Of a DNA stretch of 64,000 nucleotides, positions 16,252 to 25,439 are shown in pieces (within the stretch, counting starts at the first letter, position 1; every line of letters begins with the position of its first letter). Source of the DNA: Psychrobacter sp. NG254 (GTDB taxonomy: Bacteria; Pseudomonadota; Gammaproteobacteria; Pseudomonadales; Moraxellaceae); the NCBI RefSeq assembly GCF_015277735.1, contig NZ_JADHDA010000001.1, positions 372,001-436,000 of the forward strand. Direction: 5' to 3'. Both the position numbers and the translations under genes were made by a program. Below the pieces are notes generated by a model. That model had not been told where the DNA came from, ran no database searches, and saw only the letters and a program-made list of their open reading frames with translations.

Positions 16252-19065
16252 ATGAATTACTACAAGGATGCTGACAGCACCGAAACCAAAGAATGGTTAG
16301 AAGCTTTTGAGTCAGTGGTTAAACATGCCGATAAAGACCGCGCGCAGTTTTTACTAAAAGCGTTGTACAACATGGCGGTACAAGAAGGCCTGCCGTTCAA
16401 TAGACTAGATACGGCCTACATCAATAGTATCGCAGTAGAAGACGAGCCAATGTACCCAGGCGATCTAGGCATGGAGCGTAAGATTCGTGCACTGATTCGC
16501 TATAATGCGCTTGCCATGGTGATGCGTGCGAATAAAAACGATGACGATTTGGGTGGTCACTTAGCGACATTCGCGTCTAGTGCCACGCTATATGAGACAG
16601 GTTTTAACCATTTCTTCCGCGCTGCTAGCGATCATTTCGGTGGGGACATGATTTATTATCAAGGTCACTCAGCACCTGGTATCTATGCCCGCTCTTATCT
16701 AGAAGGTCGTCTGACAGAAGATCAGCTTGATAATTTCCGCCGTGAAGTCGGTGGTAAAGGCTTATCAAGCTATCCGCATCCTTACCTAATGCCGGATTAT
16801 TGGCAGTTCCCTACCGTATCGATGGGCTTAGGCCCAATCATGTCGATCTATCATGCTCACGTGCATCGCTATATGGAAAACCGCGGCTTGCTCGAGAAAG
16901 AAGGTCGTAAGATTTGGACGTTCTTGGGCGATGGTGAAACAGATGAGCCAGAAAGCTTAGGGGCTATTTCTCTCGCTGGCCGTGAGAAGCTGGATAACCT
17001 AATATGGGTAGTCAACTGTAACTTGCAGCGCCTTGATGGTCCAGTTCGTGGTAATGGTAAAATCATACAAGAGCTAGAGTCAGTATTCCGCGGCGCAGGC
17101 TGGCGTGTGATTAAAGTCATTTGGGGCGGTAACTGGGACAGTCTACTGGCCAATGATAAAACAGGTGTGCTAAAACACCGTATGGAAGAAGTGGTCGATG
17201 GCGAGTATCAGTTGTACGAAGCGCGTACGCCTGAGTTTACTCGCAAAGAGTTCTTTGGTAAGTACCCAGAGCTAGAAGAGATGGCTGATGCGCTGACTGA
17301 TGAAGAGATTTCACGCTTGAACCGTGGTGGTCATGATCCTATGAAGGTTTATGCAGCCTTTAGTGAAGCCATGAAAACGAAAGGTCAGCCAACCGTTATT
17401 TTGGTCAAAACCGTCAAAGGTTATGGTTTATCTGCCCAAACGCAAGCAGTCAACAAATCGCATCAAGTGAAAAAACTGGATCAAGAAGCATTGGTCTATT
17501 TCCGTGACCGTTTTGATTTGCCATTCACTGACGAGCAGCTAGAGACACTACCATTCTACCGTCCTGAAGAAGGATCGGCAGAGATGAAGTATCTCAAAGG
17601 TCGCCGTGAAGCGCTAGGTGGTCATCTGCCTAACCGCCGTAGTGGACATATTCCACTGAATATCCCTGAACTGTCTATGTTTGATCGAGTATTAAAAGGC
17701 AGCAATGGTAAAGAGCAATCGACGACCATGGTATTCGTCCGCTTACTATCAGCCATGCTAAAAAACAAAGACATCCAAGACCGTGTCGTGCCAATCGTAC
17801 CGGATGAAGCACGTACTTTCGGTCTAGAAGGCATGTTCCGTCAGTTGGGTATCTACTCAGCTGTGGGTCAAAAATATACGCCAGAAGACAGTGAAGCATT
17901 GATGGGCTATAAAGAAGCCATCGATGGTCACATGTTAGAAGAAGGCATCAACGAAGCAGGTGCAATGAGTACTTGGATTGCATTGGCAACCAGTTACTCT
18001 GTGAACGCGCTACCGATGATTCCGATGTATATCTACTACTCGATGTTTGGTTTCCAGCGTATTGGTGATTTGGCTTGGGCGGCAGGTGATTGTCAAGCAC
18101 AGGGTTTCTTGTTGGGTGCAACGGCTGGCCGTACCACGCTTAACGGCGAAGGCTTACAGCATCAAGATGGTCATTCACAAATCTTGTTCAATGTCGTTCC
18201 TAACTGTGTGACTTATGATCCTTGCTTTGGTTATGAGCTAGCGGTTGTGATGCATGATGGTTTACGCCGCATGTATGGTGAAGGTGAGCGTGTTTATTAT
18301 TACCTAACGCTAATGAACGAAAACTACGAGCAACCTGCAATGCCAGAAGGAAGCGAAGAAGGCATCAAGCGCGGTATGTATTTGCTTGAAGACAATGGCT
18401 CAGCACAAGTACAGCTATTGGGTTCTGGTGTGATTTTACGTGAAGTACAAAAAGCGTCAAAAATCTTAAAAGATGAGTTCAACATCACCTCTAACGTCTG
18501 GAGCGTGACCAGCTTTAACGAGCTGACTCGTGACGGTATGGCCTGTGATGACTACAACCGCTTGCATCCAATGGATGAAGAGAGAGTGCCATGGGTGACT
18601 GAGCAATTGGCACCGCACGAGGGTATCGTCGTCGCTGCGACAGATTATATGCGTAACTATTCAGAGCAGATTCGTGCTTGGTTACCAGACAACCGTCCTT
18701 ACACCACGCTAGGAACTGACGGCTATGGTCGTTCTGATACTCGTGAAAACCTACGCAGCTTCTTCAATGTTGATGCCGCTCATATCGTGGTTGCCACGCT
18801 CAAGCGTCTAGCAGATGAAGGTGAAGTTGAGATGCGTCTGGTAAAAGACGCGATTTCAAGCTTAGGTATCGATGTCGATCAGCCACCTGCATGGCAACAG
18901 CAGTCTTATTCGGATCATTCTCCAGATGCGCCAGCACCAGGTAACGTCAATCCGACGCCTGTGCCTGAATTCGTGGCTGAAGATGATGAAGAGATCAGCA
19001 ATGAAGGCCGTGCTGAAGATCAAGCCGATGCGACTTTACTCAATGACGGCGATGTCAAAGAATAA
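16252..19065 (+). CDS. aceE: pyruvate dehydrogenase E1 component (homodimeric type)
   Basis: Decarboxylates pyruvate with thiamine diphosphate and passes the acetyl group to lipoyl-E2 in the pyruvate dehydrogenase complex. The start chosen is the ATG at 16252, preceded by AAAGGATT and giving an N-terminus (NYYKDADSTETKEWLEAFESVV) that aligns with E. coli AceE; an ATG nine codons upstream lacks a ribosome binding site. The thiamine-diphosphate motif is GDGETDEPES near residue 225, ending in NCN ~30 residues later. Full length (~937 residues), with an acidic C-terminal extension (~40 residues, EDDEE...) absent from E. coli. aceF follows 25 bases later, so they form an operon; no pdhR or lpd is next to it. 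Confidence 0.97.
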   Translation: MNYYKDADSTETKEWLEAFESVVKHADKDRAQFLLKALYNMAVQEGLPFNRLDTAYINSIAVEDEPMYPGDLGMERKIRALIRYNALAMVMRANKNDDDLGGHLATFASSATLYETGFNHFFRAASDHFGGDMIYYQGHSAPGIYARSYLEGRLTEDQLDNFRREVGGKGLSSYPHPYLMPDYWQFPTVSMGLGPIMSIYHAHVHRYMENRGLLEKEGRKIWTFLGDGETDEPESLGAISLAGREKLDNLIWVVNCNLQRLDGPVRGNGKIIQELESVFRGAGWRVIKVIWGGNWDSLLANDKTGVLKHRMEEVVDGEYQLYEARTPEFTRKEFFGKYPELEEMADALTDEEISRLNRGGHDPMKVYAAFSEAMKTKGQPTVILVKTVKGYGLSAQTQAVNKSHQVKKLDQEALVYFRDRFDLPFTDEQLETLPFYRPEEGSAEMKYLKGRREALGGHLPNRRSGHIPLNIPELSMFDRVLKGSNGKEQSTTMVFVRLLSAMLKNKDIQDRVVPIVPDEARTFGLEGMFRQLGIYSAVGQKYTPEDSEALMGYKEAIDGHMLEEGINEAGAMSTWIALATSYSVNALPMIPMYIYYSMFGFQRIGDLAWAAGDCQAQGFLLGATAGRTTLNGEGLQHQDGHSQILFNVVPNCVTYDPCFGYELAVVMHDGLRRMYGEGERVYYYLTLMNENYEQPAMPEGSEEGIKRGMYLLEDNGSAQVQLLGSGVILREVQKASKILKDEFNITSNVWSVTSFNELTRDGMACDDYNRLHPMDEERVPWVTEQLAPHEGIVVAATDYMRNYSEQIRAWLPDNRPYTTLGTDGYGRSDTRENLRSFFNVDAAHIVVATLKRLADEGEVEMRLVKDAISSLGIDVDQPPAWQQQSYSDHSPDAPAPGNVNPTPVPEFVAEDDEEISNEGRAEDQADATLLNDGDVKE

Positions 19066-19090
19066 TAACCATAAGACAAGGAAATAAACC

Positions 19091-20800
19091 ATGGACATTA
19101 AAGCCCCCGATTTGGGTGTTGATAGCGCCGAAGTTAGTGAAATTATGGTAGAAGTGGGTGATGTCATCGCAAAAGATGACAACATCATTCTGTTAGAATC
19201 TGACAAAGCCTCAGTAGAAGTACCAAGCTCTGCTGCTGGTAAAGTGACCAAAATTAGCGTTGCGATCGGTGATCAAGTCAGTGAAGGTATGGTACTGATT
19301 GAGCTTGAGAGTGTAGAAGACAGCGTAGAAAGTGATAATAGCGCTGCTGACGACAATCAAGAAGCGAGTGATACAGAAGTTGCTGCTAAGTCAGAAGCAA
19401 AAGCTGAGCCAGCTGCAACTGAATCAAAGCCTAGTGCAAAGCCTGCGTCTAACGCTGGCAAAGCCACGACTCATGCATTACCTGATCTAGGCGTCGATGA
19501 GGCGCAAGTTTCTGAGATTATGGTCAGTGTTGGTGACATCGTGACTGCGGATCAATCAATCCTATTGATTGAATCTGATAAAGCATCGGTAGAAGTGCCA
19601 GCGCCAGTCGCTGGTAAGATTGAAAAGATACTGGTCGAAACAGGTGATATGGTTGCCAATGGTCAGGACTTTATCATTATTGTCAGTGATGCTGCTGATG
19701 AAGGTGAGTCTACATCAGATAGCTCTGAGCCAAAGCATTCAGCACCAGCCAAATCAGAAGAGAAAGCTGCTGCTAAAACAACTGCTGAGCCAAAACAGGC
19801 AGAAAAATCTACAACGCCTAATACGGTCGTTAGTAAGCAAGCTGGCAAGTTGACCGAAGCACAGGTTAATGAAAAGTTGGTTGATGTTTATGCAGGTCCA
19901 GCCGTGCGCAAGCTGGCACGTCAGTTGGGTGTTGACATCACTCAAGTGAATGGCTCAGCATTGAATGATCGTATCTTAAAGGAAGACTTATTTGCTCACG
20001 TCAAAGAGAGTCTGACCACACAGAAAGCCGCACCTGTTAGTAGTAGTACTATCAGTTCAGGACTGCCAAAACTGCCAGATATGAGCAACACTGAGATTTG
20101 GGGTGAGACGGATACACAGGATCTTAGCCGTCTACAGAAAGTCTCGATACCTCAGCTCAACTACAATACGCTGCTGCCACAAGTCACACAGTTTGATCTG
20201 TCGGATATTACCGAGACGGAAAAACTACGTAGCGAGCTAAAAGGTGGCATGAAGGCAGAAGGTATTGGTTTTACCATTCTAGCGTTCGTTGTCAAAGCAA
20301 CTGCTCATGCCTTGACTCAGCATCCACGTTTTAACAGCCACTTAAGCGATGATAATACTCAAGTTATCTTGCGTAAGAGCGTTAATATGGGTATCGCAGT
20401 GGCGACTGATGATGGACTTATTGTACCTGTCATCAAAAACGTGCAAGACAAAGGTCTGAAGCAAATCGCTATTGAGATCGGCGAGCTTGCGGTAAAAGCG
20501 CGTGATAAGAAACTCAGCACCAAAGATTTACAAGGCGCGAGCTTTACGATATCAAGCCAAGGTAACTTGGGTGGTACGGCCTTTACACCACTCGTTAACT
20601 GGCCACAAGTGGGTATCTTGGGTGTGTCTGAGGCTAGCATGCAGCCACGTTGGAATGCCAAAACGCAAAGTTTCGAGCCACGTCTGATGTTGCCGTTATC
20701 ATTGTCTTATGATCATCGTGTGATCAATGGCGCGGACGCAGCTGTGTTCACGCGTTATATCGCAACGCTATTGGCTGACCCACGTCATATCTTGATTTAG
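19091..20800 (+). CDS. aceF: pyruvate dehydrogenase E2, dihydrolipoyl acetyltransferase
   Basis: 569 residues; transfers acetyl groups from lipoyl-lysine to CoA and forms the complex core. There are two lipoyl domains (1-73 and ~129-202), each with the lipoylation motif ESDKAS. Ala/Glu/Lys-rich linkers separate them, followed by the peripheral subunit-binding domain (GPAVRKLARQLGVD, ~270-305) and the catalytic domain ending with SYDHRVINGADAAVF. The DHRVING motif, with Asn where E. coli has Asp, also occurs in Azotobacter and Pseudomonas E2 and is not a defect. AAGGAAA is the ribosome binding site. The LipB encoded at the window end would act on these lipoyl lysines. Confidence 0.97.
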   Translation: MDIKAPDLGVDSAEVSEIMVEVGDVIAKDDNIILLESDKASVEVPSSAAGKVTKISVAIGDQVSEGMVLIELESVEDSVESDNSAADDNQEASDTEVAAKSEAKAEPAATESKPSAKPASNAGKATTHALPDLGVDEAQVSEIMVSVGDIVTADQSILLIESDKASVEVPAPVAGKIEKILVETGDMVANGQDFIIIVSDAADEGESTSDSSEPKHSAPAKSEEKAAAKTTAEPKQAEKSTTPNTVVSKQAGKLTEAQVNEKLVDVYAGPAVRKLARQLGVDITQVNGSALNDRILKEDLFAHVKESLTTQKAAPVSSSTISSGLPKLPDMSNTEIWGETDTQDLSRLQKVSIPQLNYNTLLPQVTQFDLSDITETEKLRSELKGGMKAEGIGFTILAFVVKATAHALTQHPRFNSHLSDDNTQVILRKSVNMGIAVATDDGLIVPVIKNVQDKGLKQIAIEIGELAVKARDKKLSTKDLQGASFTISSQGNLGGTAFTPLVNWPQVGILGVSEASMQPRWNAKTQSFEPRLMLPLSLSYDHRVINGADAAVFTRYIATLLADPRHILI

Positions 20801-20830
20801 ATTGGTTTATGGGTTGCTAAAACCCTGAAT

Positions 20831-20860
20831 AAAAAAGACTGCCTAAGGGTGGTCTTTTTT
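20831..20860 (+). terminator. intrinsic terminator of aceEF
   Basis: AAAAAAGAC and GTCTTTTTT pair around TGCCTAAGGGTG, 30 bases after the aceF stop. The core resembles the terminators at 44032 and 45865. Confidence 0.85.
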
Positions 20861-20865
20861 ATGTG

Positions 20866-20973
20866 TATAGTCAGAGAACCGCTAAATGGCTACAGCGTTA
20901 CCCTCTCTAGATGTACTACTTGTACAATCTTCGGTCGGCTGCCTTGTATCCATTTTAGACTTCTTTGACTATA
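20866..20973 (+). repeat. family 1 MITE-like repeat, copy A (108 bp)
   Basis: Begins TATAGTCAGAGAACC and ends TTCTTTGACTATA, with ~28-bp imperfect terminal inverted repeats. By eye it differs at about 7 of 108 positions from the inverted copy at 25496-25603. It lies just 5 bases after the aceF terminator. No coding capacity. Confidence 0.85.
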
Positions 20974-20996
20974 TATCATAGGCAGCGAAAGCGCAC

Positions 20997-21024
20997 AAAA
21001 AAGCCAGCTATCAAGCTGGCTTTT
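20997..21024 (-). terminator. intrinsic terminator of ompW-type gene
   Basis: AAAAAGCCAGCT-ATCA-AGCTGGCTTTT stem-loop, 25 bases past the stop of the minus-strand gene at 21049; it has an A/T flank suitable for either direction. Confidence 0.85.
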
Positions 21025-21048
21025 GTTATTCAGAATATTTTTACTGTC

Positions 21049-21690
21049 TTAGAACTGTTTTACAAATGCTACGCCGTATACCCAAGGGCTGATATCGACT
21101 TCGCCAAGCTCAACAGTATTACCGTTAGACTCAACACTTGCGTCTGTTTTGATGTCCATATAACGAGCATCAATACGGAAGTATTCAGTTGGAGCAAATG
21201 GGATATCAAGACCAATATGGCCTGCAACGCCCACGCTGTCATCAAGCTTTAAGTTCTCGAACGCATCACTATAGATTTTTTCTTTGAAAAAAGTCGTATA
21301 GTTCACACCAACACCTACGAACGGCTTGACGTTCATTGGCATGTTATAGCCATCAAAGTGGTATTGTACAGATAAGGTCGGTGGTAGATGCTGAGTTTTG
21401 GCATCAATAGTGGTATCGCCAGCAGTTAGAGTAATGTCATGATGGAATGGCGTCGCGGCTAGTAATTCAATACCAATGTTGTTGGCAACGAAATATTCGC
21501 CGCTAACGGTTGGTTGAATATCGCTGTCGACGTCGACCCCAATAGTGCCATCTGCCAATGTACCGTTATTGCTTTTTGGCTCAACCATATGAGCGCCAGC
21601 AGCAACAGACCAAGTACCTGCAGGTACAGCAAATGCGGTGGTCATAGTCAGTGCAGCAGCAGTAACTAAAACTAGGGATTGGAGTTTCAT
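21049..21690 (-). CDS. ompW: OmpW-family outer membrane protein
   Basis: 213 residues. A signal peptide (SLVLVTAAALTMTTAFA-VP) precedes an 8-stranded barrel of the OmpW family: the N-terminal AGTWSVAAGAHMVEPKSNNG, the central NIGIELLAATPFHHDI, LPPTLSVQYHF, VKPFVGVGVNYTTFF, and the last strand ending in a terminal Phe (WVYGVAFVKQF), the usual outer-membrane assembly signal. OmpW forms a narrow hydrophobic channel thought to pass small hydrophobic molecules. It is monocistronic, with a terminator at 20997 and 306 bases of AT-rich DNA upstream. Confidence 0.93.
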   Translation of the reverse strand: MKLQSLVLVTAAALTMTTAFAVPAGTWSVAAGAHMVEPKSNNGTLADGTIGVDVDSDIQPTVSGEYFVANNIGIELLAATPFHHDITLTAGDTTIDAKTQHLPPTLSVQYHFDGYNMPMNVKPFVGVGVNYTTFFKEKIYSDAFENLKLDDSVGVAGHIGLDIPFAPTEYFRIDARYMDIKTDASVESNGNTVELGEVDISPWVYGVAFVKQF

Positions 21691-21997
21691 TATTTAATTC
21701 CTTAACATGACAGGGAGTGGTTAATCAGTTTTTAATGAGGGATGACATTAGAAGCTGATACATAATGCTATAATAAAAATCAAAATGGTAACATTATGAC
21801 GATATTGTAATACAAAAATCACTGCTTTTGGTAAGGTTTTGAACATAAAGTAGCAATGCTTGCGTAATAAATAATATGGATACGTACTATCATCGACTAA
21901 GACTAAAAAGTTTTTTAATACTGAGTGATTCTTAGAGGTACTTTATCCGCATCATTTAGGGTTTTTTACTCACAATCTAAAAAAGGCGTAATACATT
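21691..21997. other. intergenic region between ompW and small-protein gene
   Basis: AT-rich, no gene or strong hairpin seen. It must hold the divergent promoters of the ompW gene and of the gene at 21998. Confidence 0.4.
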
Positions 21998-22225
21998 ATG
22001 CTGGGTTATTGTAGTAACTCTCCTCTACGCTGTGAGCAGGCACGGGCTACCAAGATATTGAATCAGGTGGATTCTTGTTGTCATGAATGTGGGTTGTTTT
22101 TAATACCTGCTAAGGACATCAGTCAACAACTGCGTGCTGATGAGCGGTTTTTGAGATTGTCCATGTTGATTGCTATGTCTGTCATGCTGTTGTCAGTGAA
22201 TATCTATTACTTAGTGTCTATGTAA
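21998..22225 (+). CDS. small membrane protein with zinc-knuckle-like cysteines
   Basis: 75 residues. The N-terminal half has two cysteine pairs (CSNSPLRC and CCHEC, the latter followed by GLFL) as in a small zinc ribbon. The C-terminal third is one hydrophobic transmembrane helix (LSMLIAMSVMLLSVNIYYLVSM). The arrangement resembles the N-termini of larger zinc-ribbon/membrane/VWA or substrate-binding proteins in Moraxellaceae, so it may be a stand-alone or shortened member. AAAAAAGGCG precedes the ATG. The following K+ channel gene starts ~120 bases later; its product also ends in a CPHCG pair. Function unknown. Confidence 0.6.
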   Translation: MLGYCSNSPLRCEQARATKILNQVDSCCHECGLFLIPAKDISQQLRADERFLRLSMLIAMSVMLLSVNIYYLVSM

Positions 22226-22346
22226 TATGTGATAGCTGATAATGATCTGCTGACACTGTTTGAATTGAGAGCGTGTCCTAGTAAGGGTTATGTTCGCTTT
22301 ATTATTTTATTCATATAACGCCGGTATTTCACCGCATAGGGATAGC

Positions 22347-23330
22347 ATGCTGCTGCAATCTATACAGCGCTTACGTCATTTTGTTTATGATATTTTGCAA
22401 AATGAAGAACATGACACCTTGTTCAGTCGTTACGTGGATTATTTTCTGATATTTCTGATCATGACCAATGTGGCTGCTGTGATAGCTGAATCAGTCGATC
22501 AATGGTATTACCCGTATCAGAATTATTTTACTTGGTTTGAAAATTTTTCCATCGTTATATTCTCGATCGAGTATCTACTGCGTTTATGGAGTGTTGGGGA
22601 GGCTAAGCCCGATCACACCACTTGGAAACAGCGTTGGAACTGGCTCAGAAGCCCATCTGCACTGATTGATTTGATTGCCATTGTCCCTGCTTTTTTAAAC
22701 TTTTTTGTTAATATCGATTTGCGTTTCTTACGTATCTTACGCTTGTTCCGTATTCTTAAGTTGACCCGTTATTTTGCCTCTATGCGTATCCTGCTCGTGG
22801 TGATTAGTAAAGAGCGCGGCTCGTTTCAAGCGGTTATTTTTATCTTGATTATTATGATCGTAACCGCCTCTAGCGGTATTTATTTGGTTGAAAACCATGC
22901 ACAGCCGGAGGAGTTTGAGTCGATACCTAAGGCAATGTGGTGGGCTGTGGTGACTTTAACGACCGTGGGTTATGGTGATGTTACACCGATCACCAACGCT
23001 GGCAAGATACTGGGTGCCGTTATTACGATATTGGGTGTGGGTCTTGCAGCACTGCCTGCCGGTATTTTGGCAACAGGGTTGGCAAATGAGCTGGCCCAGC
23101 GCCGTGAGGAGCTTGAACAGCATTTTCGAGAGCAGCTGATTGATAGTGATTTTGATTTGGTACAAAATCAGATGATGATTGATAAGATTCGCCGTGAGCT
23201 GGGACTCGACAAAGAGCAAGCACAAAATATCGTACTACAAGTGCTGCGTGAGCAAGAGCTTGAGCGGCGCGAGAGAGAAGTTGAGGTACGTCAAAAGAAT
23301 TTTTGCCCGCATTGCGGTGAGGGTTTATGA
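22347..23330 (+). CDS. voltage-gated potassium channel (6-TM ion transporter family)
   Basis: About 327 residues from the ATG at 22347 (AGGGA just upstream; the ATG at 22290 would add 19 residues without a ribosome binding site). It contains S1-S6 helices: an S4-like voltage sensor with regularly spaced arginines (RFLRILRLFRILKLTRYF), a pore helix with the K+ selectivity filter TLTTVGYGDVTP, and a final S6 (ILGAVITILGVGLAALPAGILATG). The cytoplasmic C-terminus is a charged helix that ends with CPHCGEGL, half a zinc ribbon. It conducts K+ across the inner membrane and probably helps set membrane potential or osmotic balance. Confidence 0.9.
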   Translation: MLLQSIQRLRHFVYDILQNEEHDTLFSRYVDYFLIFLIMTNVAAVIAESVDQWYYPYQNYFTWFENFSIVIFSIEYLLRLWSVGEAKPDHTTWKQRWNWLRSPSALIDLIAIVPAFLNFFVNIDLRFLRILRLFRILKLTRYFASMRILLVVISKERGSFQAVIFILIIMIVTASSGIYLVENHAQPEEFESIPKAMWWAVVTLTTVGYGDVTPITNAGKILGAVITILGVGLAALPAGILATGLANELAQRREELEQHFREQLIDSDFDLVQNQMMIDKIRRELGLDKEQAQNIVLQVLREQELERREREVEVRQKNFCPHCGEGL

Positions 23331-23436
23331 TGGCAGGTATAGTCGTCTGTAGTTGCCTATAGTAGGCAGGTCTTTTGCTAAGTCTATTGACTACGTTTTT
23401 GACTGGTCTAGAACCTGTGGGTTGAATGCTAAAAAC

Positions 23437-23478
23437 AAAAAGATGCGGTTCAGTCATAAAGCTGAACCGCATCTTTTT
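23437..23478. terminator. bidirectional intrinsic terminator
   Basis: A perfect 17-bp stem AAAAAGATGCGGTTCAG / CTGAACCGCATCTTTTT around an 8-base loop, between the plus-strand K+ channel gene and the minus-strand TerD-like gene. Confidence 0.92.
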
Positions 23479-23500
23479 TATATACTGTTATTGATGAGCG

Positions 23501-24148
23501 CTATATGCCCTGAGGGATAGGTAGGGCACGTGCAAGCTCATGAGCCACTTCTTTGGCGCCCTCTGATAGGTCATCAGCTGTCAGAGGTAAATTCTGTAGC
23601 GTCAAATGCCAGTCATCAACAGCTCGGCGCAGGTGTGCCACCCAAAGCGTCGTACAATCACGGGATAGTTGCTTTAGATTGACTTCAAAACATCGATTGC
23701 CTTCATCATCACTCAGATGAATCTCACCCTTGATGACTCTAGAAAATGGATGACCATGGTAGGAGTTGGCAATTAAAGCAATGTGAGTGATGTGCAGTGG
23801 AATTTTTTCAAGCTCCAGTCTGATCTGCTCTTGATCAAGCGGCGCAAGATACATGGCTTGCTCGCCGCGATCTTTGCCATTTAGACTGTCCCCTTGATGC
23901 TTGACTGATTCGGCTTTGTCACGCAATTGCTTGAACCAAACGATATCGCTGATGACGCAATTGTCATCATATAAGACACAAGCCAAATCAATATCCATTG
24001 CGCTTTTGTTTTTCTTAAAACGTTTAAACAACCCTTTTGGCTCAATTTTAGTAAATTCATAATTGAGCGCAAAAAACAAAGTTCCCGCATCCAAGCCCAG
24101 CCCTCTGAGACTGTCTGAAAGCAATGGTAATGGGGCGGTGGTCGGCAT
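23501..24148 (-). CDS. TerD-family stress protein
   Basis: 215 residues with TerD-domain features: the N-terminal strand LDAGTLFFALNYEF, the DIDLACVLYDDN block (family D-x-D calcium-site region), a GDSLNGKDRGEQ segment matching the family's GDNxxGxGDGDDE site, and HITHIALIANSYHG...FSRVIKGEIHL in the second sheet. TerD proteins bind calcium and are linked to tellurite, phage and other stress resistance, but no other ter gene is present. A WYL regulator lies 100 bases upstream on the same strand, so the pair may form a unit. The acidic metal site looks partly altered (Asn and Lys present), so calcium binding is uncertain. Confidence 0.75.
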   Translation of the reverse strand: MPTTAPLPLLSDSLRGLGLDAGTLFFALNYEFTKIEPKGLFKRFKKNKSAMDIDLACVLYDDNCVISDIVWFKQLRDKAESVKHQGDSLNGKDRGEQAMYLAPLDQEQIRLELEKIPLHITHIALIANSYHGHPFSRVIKGEIHLSDDEGNRCFEVNLKQLSRDCTTLWVAHLRRAVDDWHLTLQNLPLTADDLSEGAKEVAHELARALPIPQGI

Positions 24149-24248
24149 AATATTCCTTTTTAATGCTTATTTAGTTCTTAGTTTTTAAGTTCTGAGCTCT
24201 TAACGACTGTCATCATATCAGCGCTGCTTAGATTGAGCATTATCATCG

Positions 24249-25376
24249 TTATTCATTGTTCAGTGTTGGCGATTTGTCCAATACGGCTTCATAGAGCAGG
24301 GCAGGCTTGGCATCTAATAAACCACTACCAAAACCGCGTAACCACCAGACCAGCTGTGAGGTCAAATTGATCGTCGCTTTTATCGTTAGAGTATTATCAT
24401 CATTTGATAGGACAATTTGATCGTCACTCAGCTTACTTTCAGTGAGGCTTTTGCCTGCTTGCTTGGTAAATTGTAGCTCAACGGCTGTGTTTTTACCACG
24501 TTCAGCCAGTGTACCAAATAACGGGTGACTAAAGCCCATGCTGCCTTCATCTAGATAAGTATCTAGTTGAAAATCTTTGGGTGTCTGCGCTGCGCTATCG
24601 AGAATCTCAACGCTGTCAAATCGATGCAGTGCAAAGGTGCGAATGATGGATTCTTGGTCATCAGTACGAGTGGCTAGCAGATAGATAATTACCCCGCGCT
24701 GGATAATGGCAATGGGGTTTAGGGTATATTCGCTGGCTTGTGATTGATTGCCACGGGTATAGCAGGCACTGATTTGTAATTGATAAAATAGCGCGTGATA
24801 GATATTGTCTTTGCTGTCCAAATCTATATCTGGGGCGATAAGCGGCTGCGTGGCAGGTTCGATACTCACTCTGTCTATCCACGAGTGAGTTACCTTGCTG
24901 TTTTTGAGCTGTCGCCGCGCTAAGTCAAACCAAGGAAACAGCTCATCTAAGATAACAGGCGGTAATAGTTGCGTCAGATTGGCTTCAACCATATTGAAAG
25001 CCACGGCTTGTGATAGGTTCATATGTGGCAAGCTCTGGAGCGGCGCATCATCACACCAACGCCATCCTTGTGGGTTGGCATTGTTTTTTTCGATAGGAAA
25101 GCGTTTGGCCAGTGCATTCAAGTCACGTTGTACAGTACGCAGACTGATATCAAAACCTGCCATCATCAGCTGGTCATAGATATGCGTGGTGCCGACCCAG
25201 CGGTTGCGTTGTAGCTGAGACAGTACTTGCCACTGCCGAGCAGTCGTCGCTGCACCGTGGCGATTATCATTGCTGTCCTTTGAGGCACTGTTATCCGCCG
25301 TTACTGGCGTGTCCGCTTGCTCATGAGACTCTGCTTGAGTTTGAATATTATCGGCGCCAGTAGGGATTACAGTCAT
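24249..25376 (-). CDS. WYL-domain (YafY-like) transcriptional regulator
   Basis: 375 residues. After a polar ~45-residue N-terminus comes a DeoR/HTH_11-type winged helix (~47-105: RQWQVLSQLQRNRWVGTTHI...DISLRTVQRDLNALAKRFPI), then a WYL-domain region (~180-275, with LNPIAIIQRGVIIYLLATR and FALHRFDSVEIL) and a WCX-type C-terminal domain (LTSQLVWWLRGFGSG). WYL regulators sense ligands or nucleic acids and often control stress, DNA repair or phage-defence genes. The nearest possible target is the TerD-like gene downstream on the same strand. No defence genes are adjacent. Confidence 0.88.
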   Translation of the reverse strand: MTVIPTGADNIQTQAESHEQADTPVTADNSASKDSNDNRHGAATTARQWQVLSQLQRNRWVGTTHIYDQLMMAGFDISLRTVQRDLNALAKRFPIEKNNANPQGWRWCDDAPLQSLPHMNLSQAVAFNMVEANLTQLLPPVILDELFPWFDLARRQLKNSKVTHSWIDRVSIEPATQPLIAPDIDLDSKDNIYHALFYQLQISACYTRGNQSQASEYTLNPIAIIQRGVIIYLLATRTDDQESIIRTFALHRFDSVEILDSAAQTPKDFQLDTYLDEGSMGFSHPLFGTLAERGKNTAVELQFTKQAGKSLTESKLSDDQIVLSNDDNTLTIKATINLTSQLVWWLRGFGSGLLDAKPALLYEAVLDKSPTLNNE

Positions 25377-25439
25377 TGGGAGATAGCCTTTATAAAGTCA
25401 CAAGTCGATTCTGACAGTTCTAACAGTTTTTTATGCGGG

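Noticed and set aside
20541-20800. DHRVING motif in AceF taken as a damaged active site
   Set aside because: The Asn also occurs in Azotobacter and Pseudomonas E2 proteins, so it is a normal variant.
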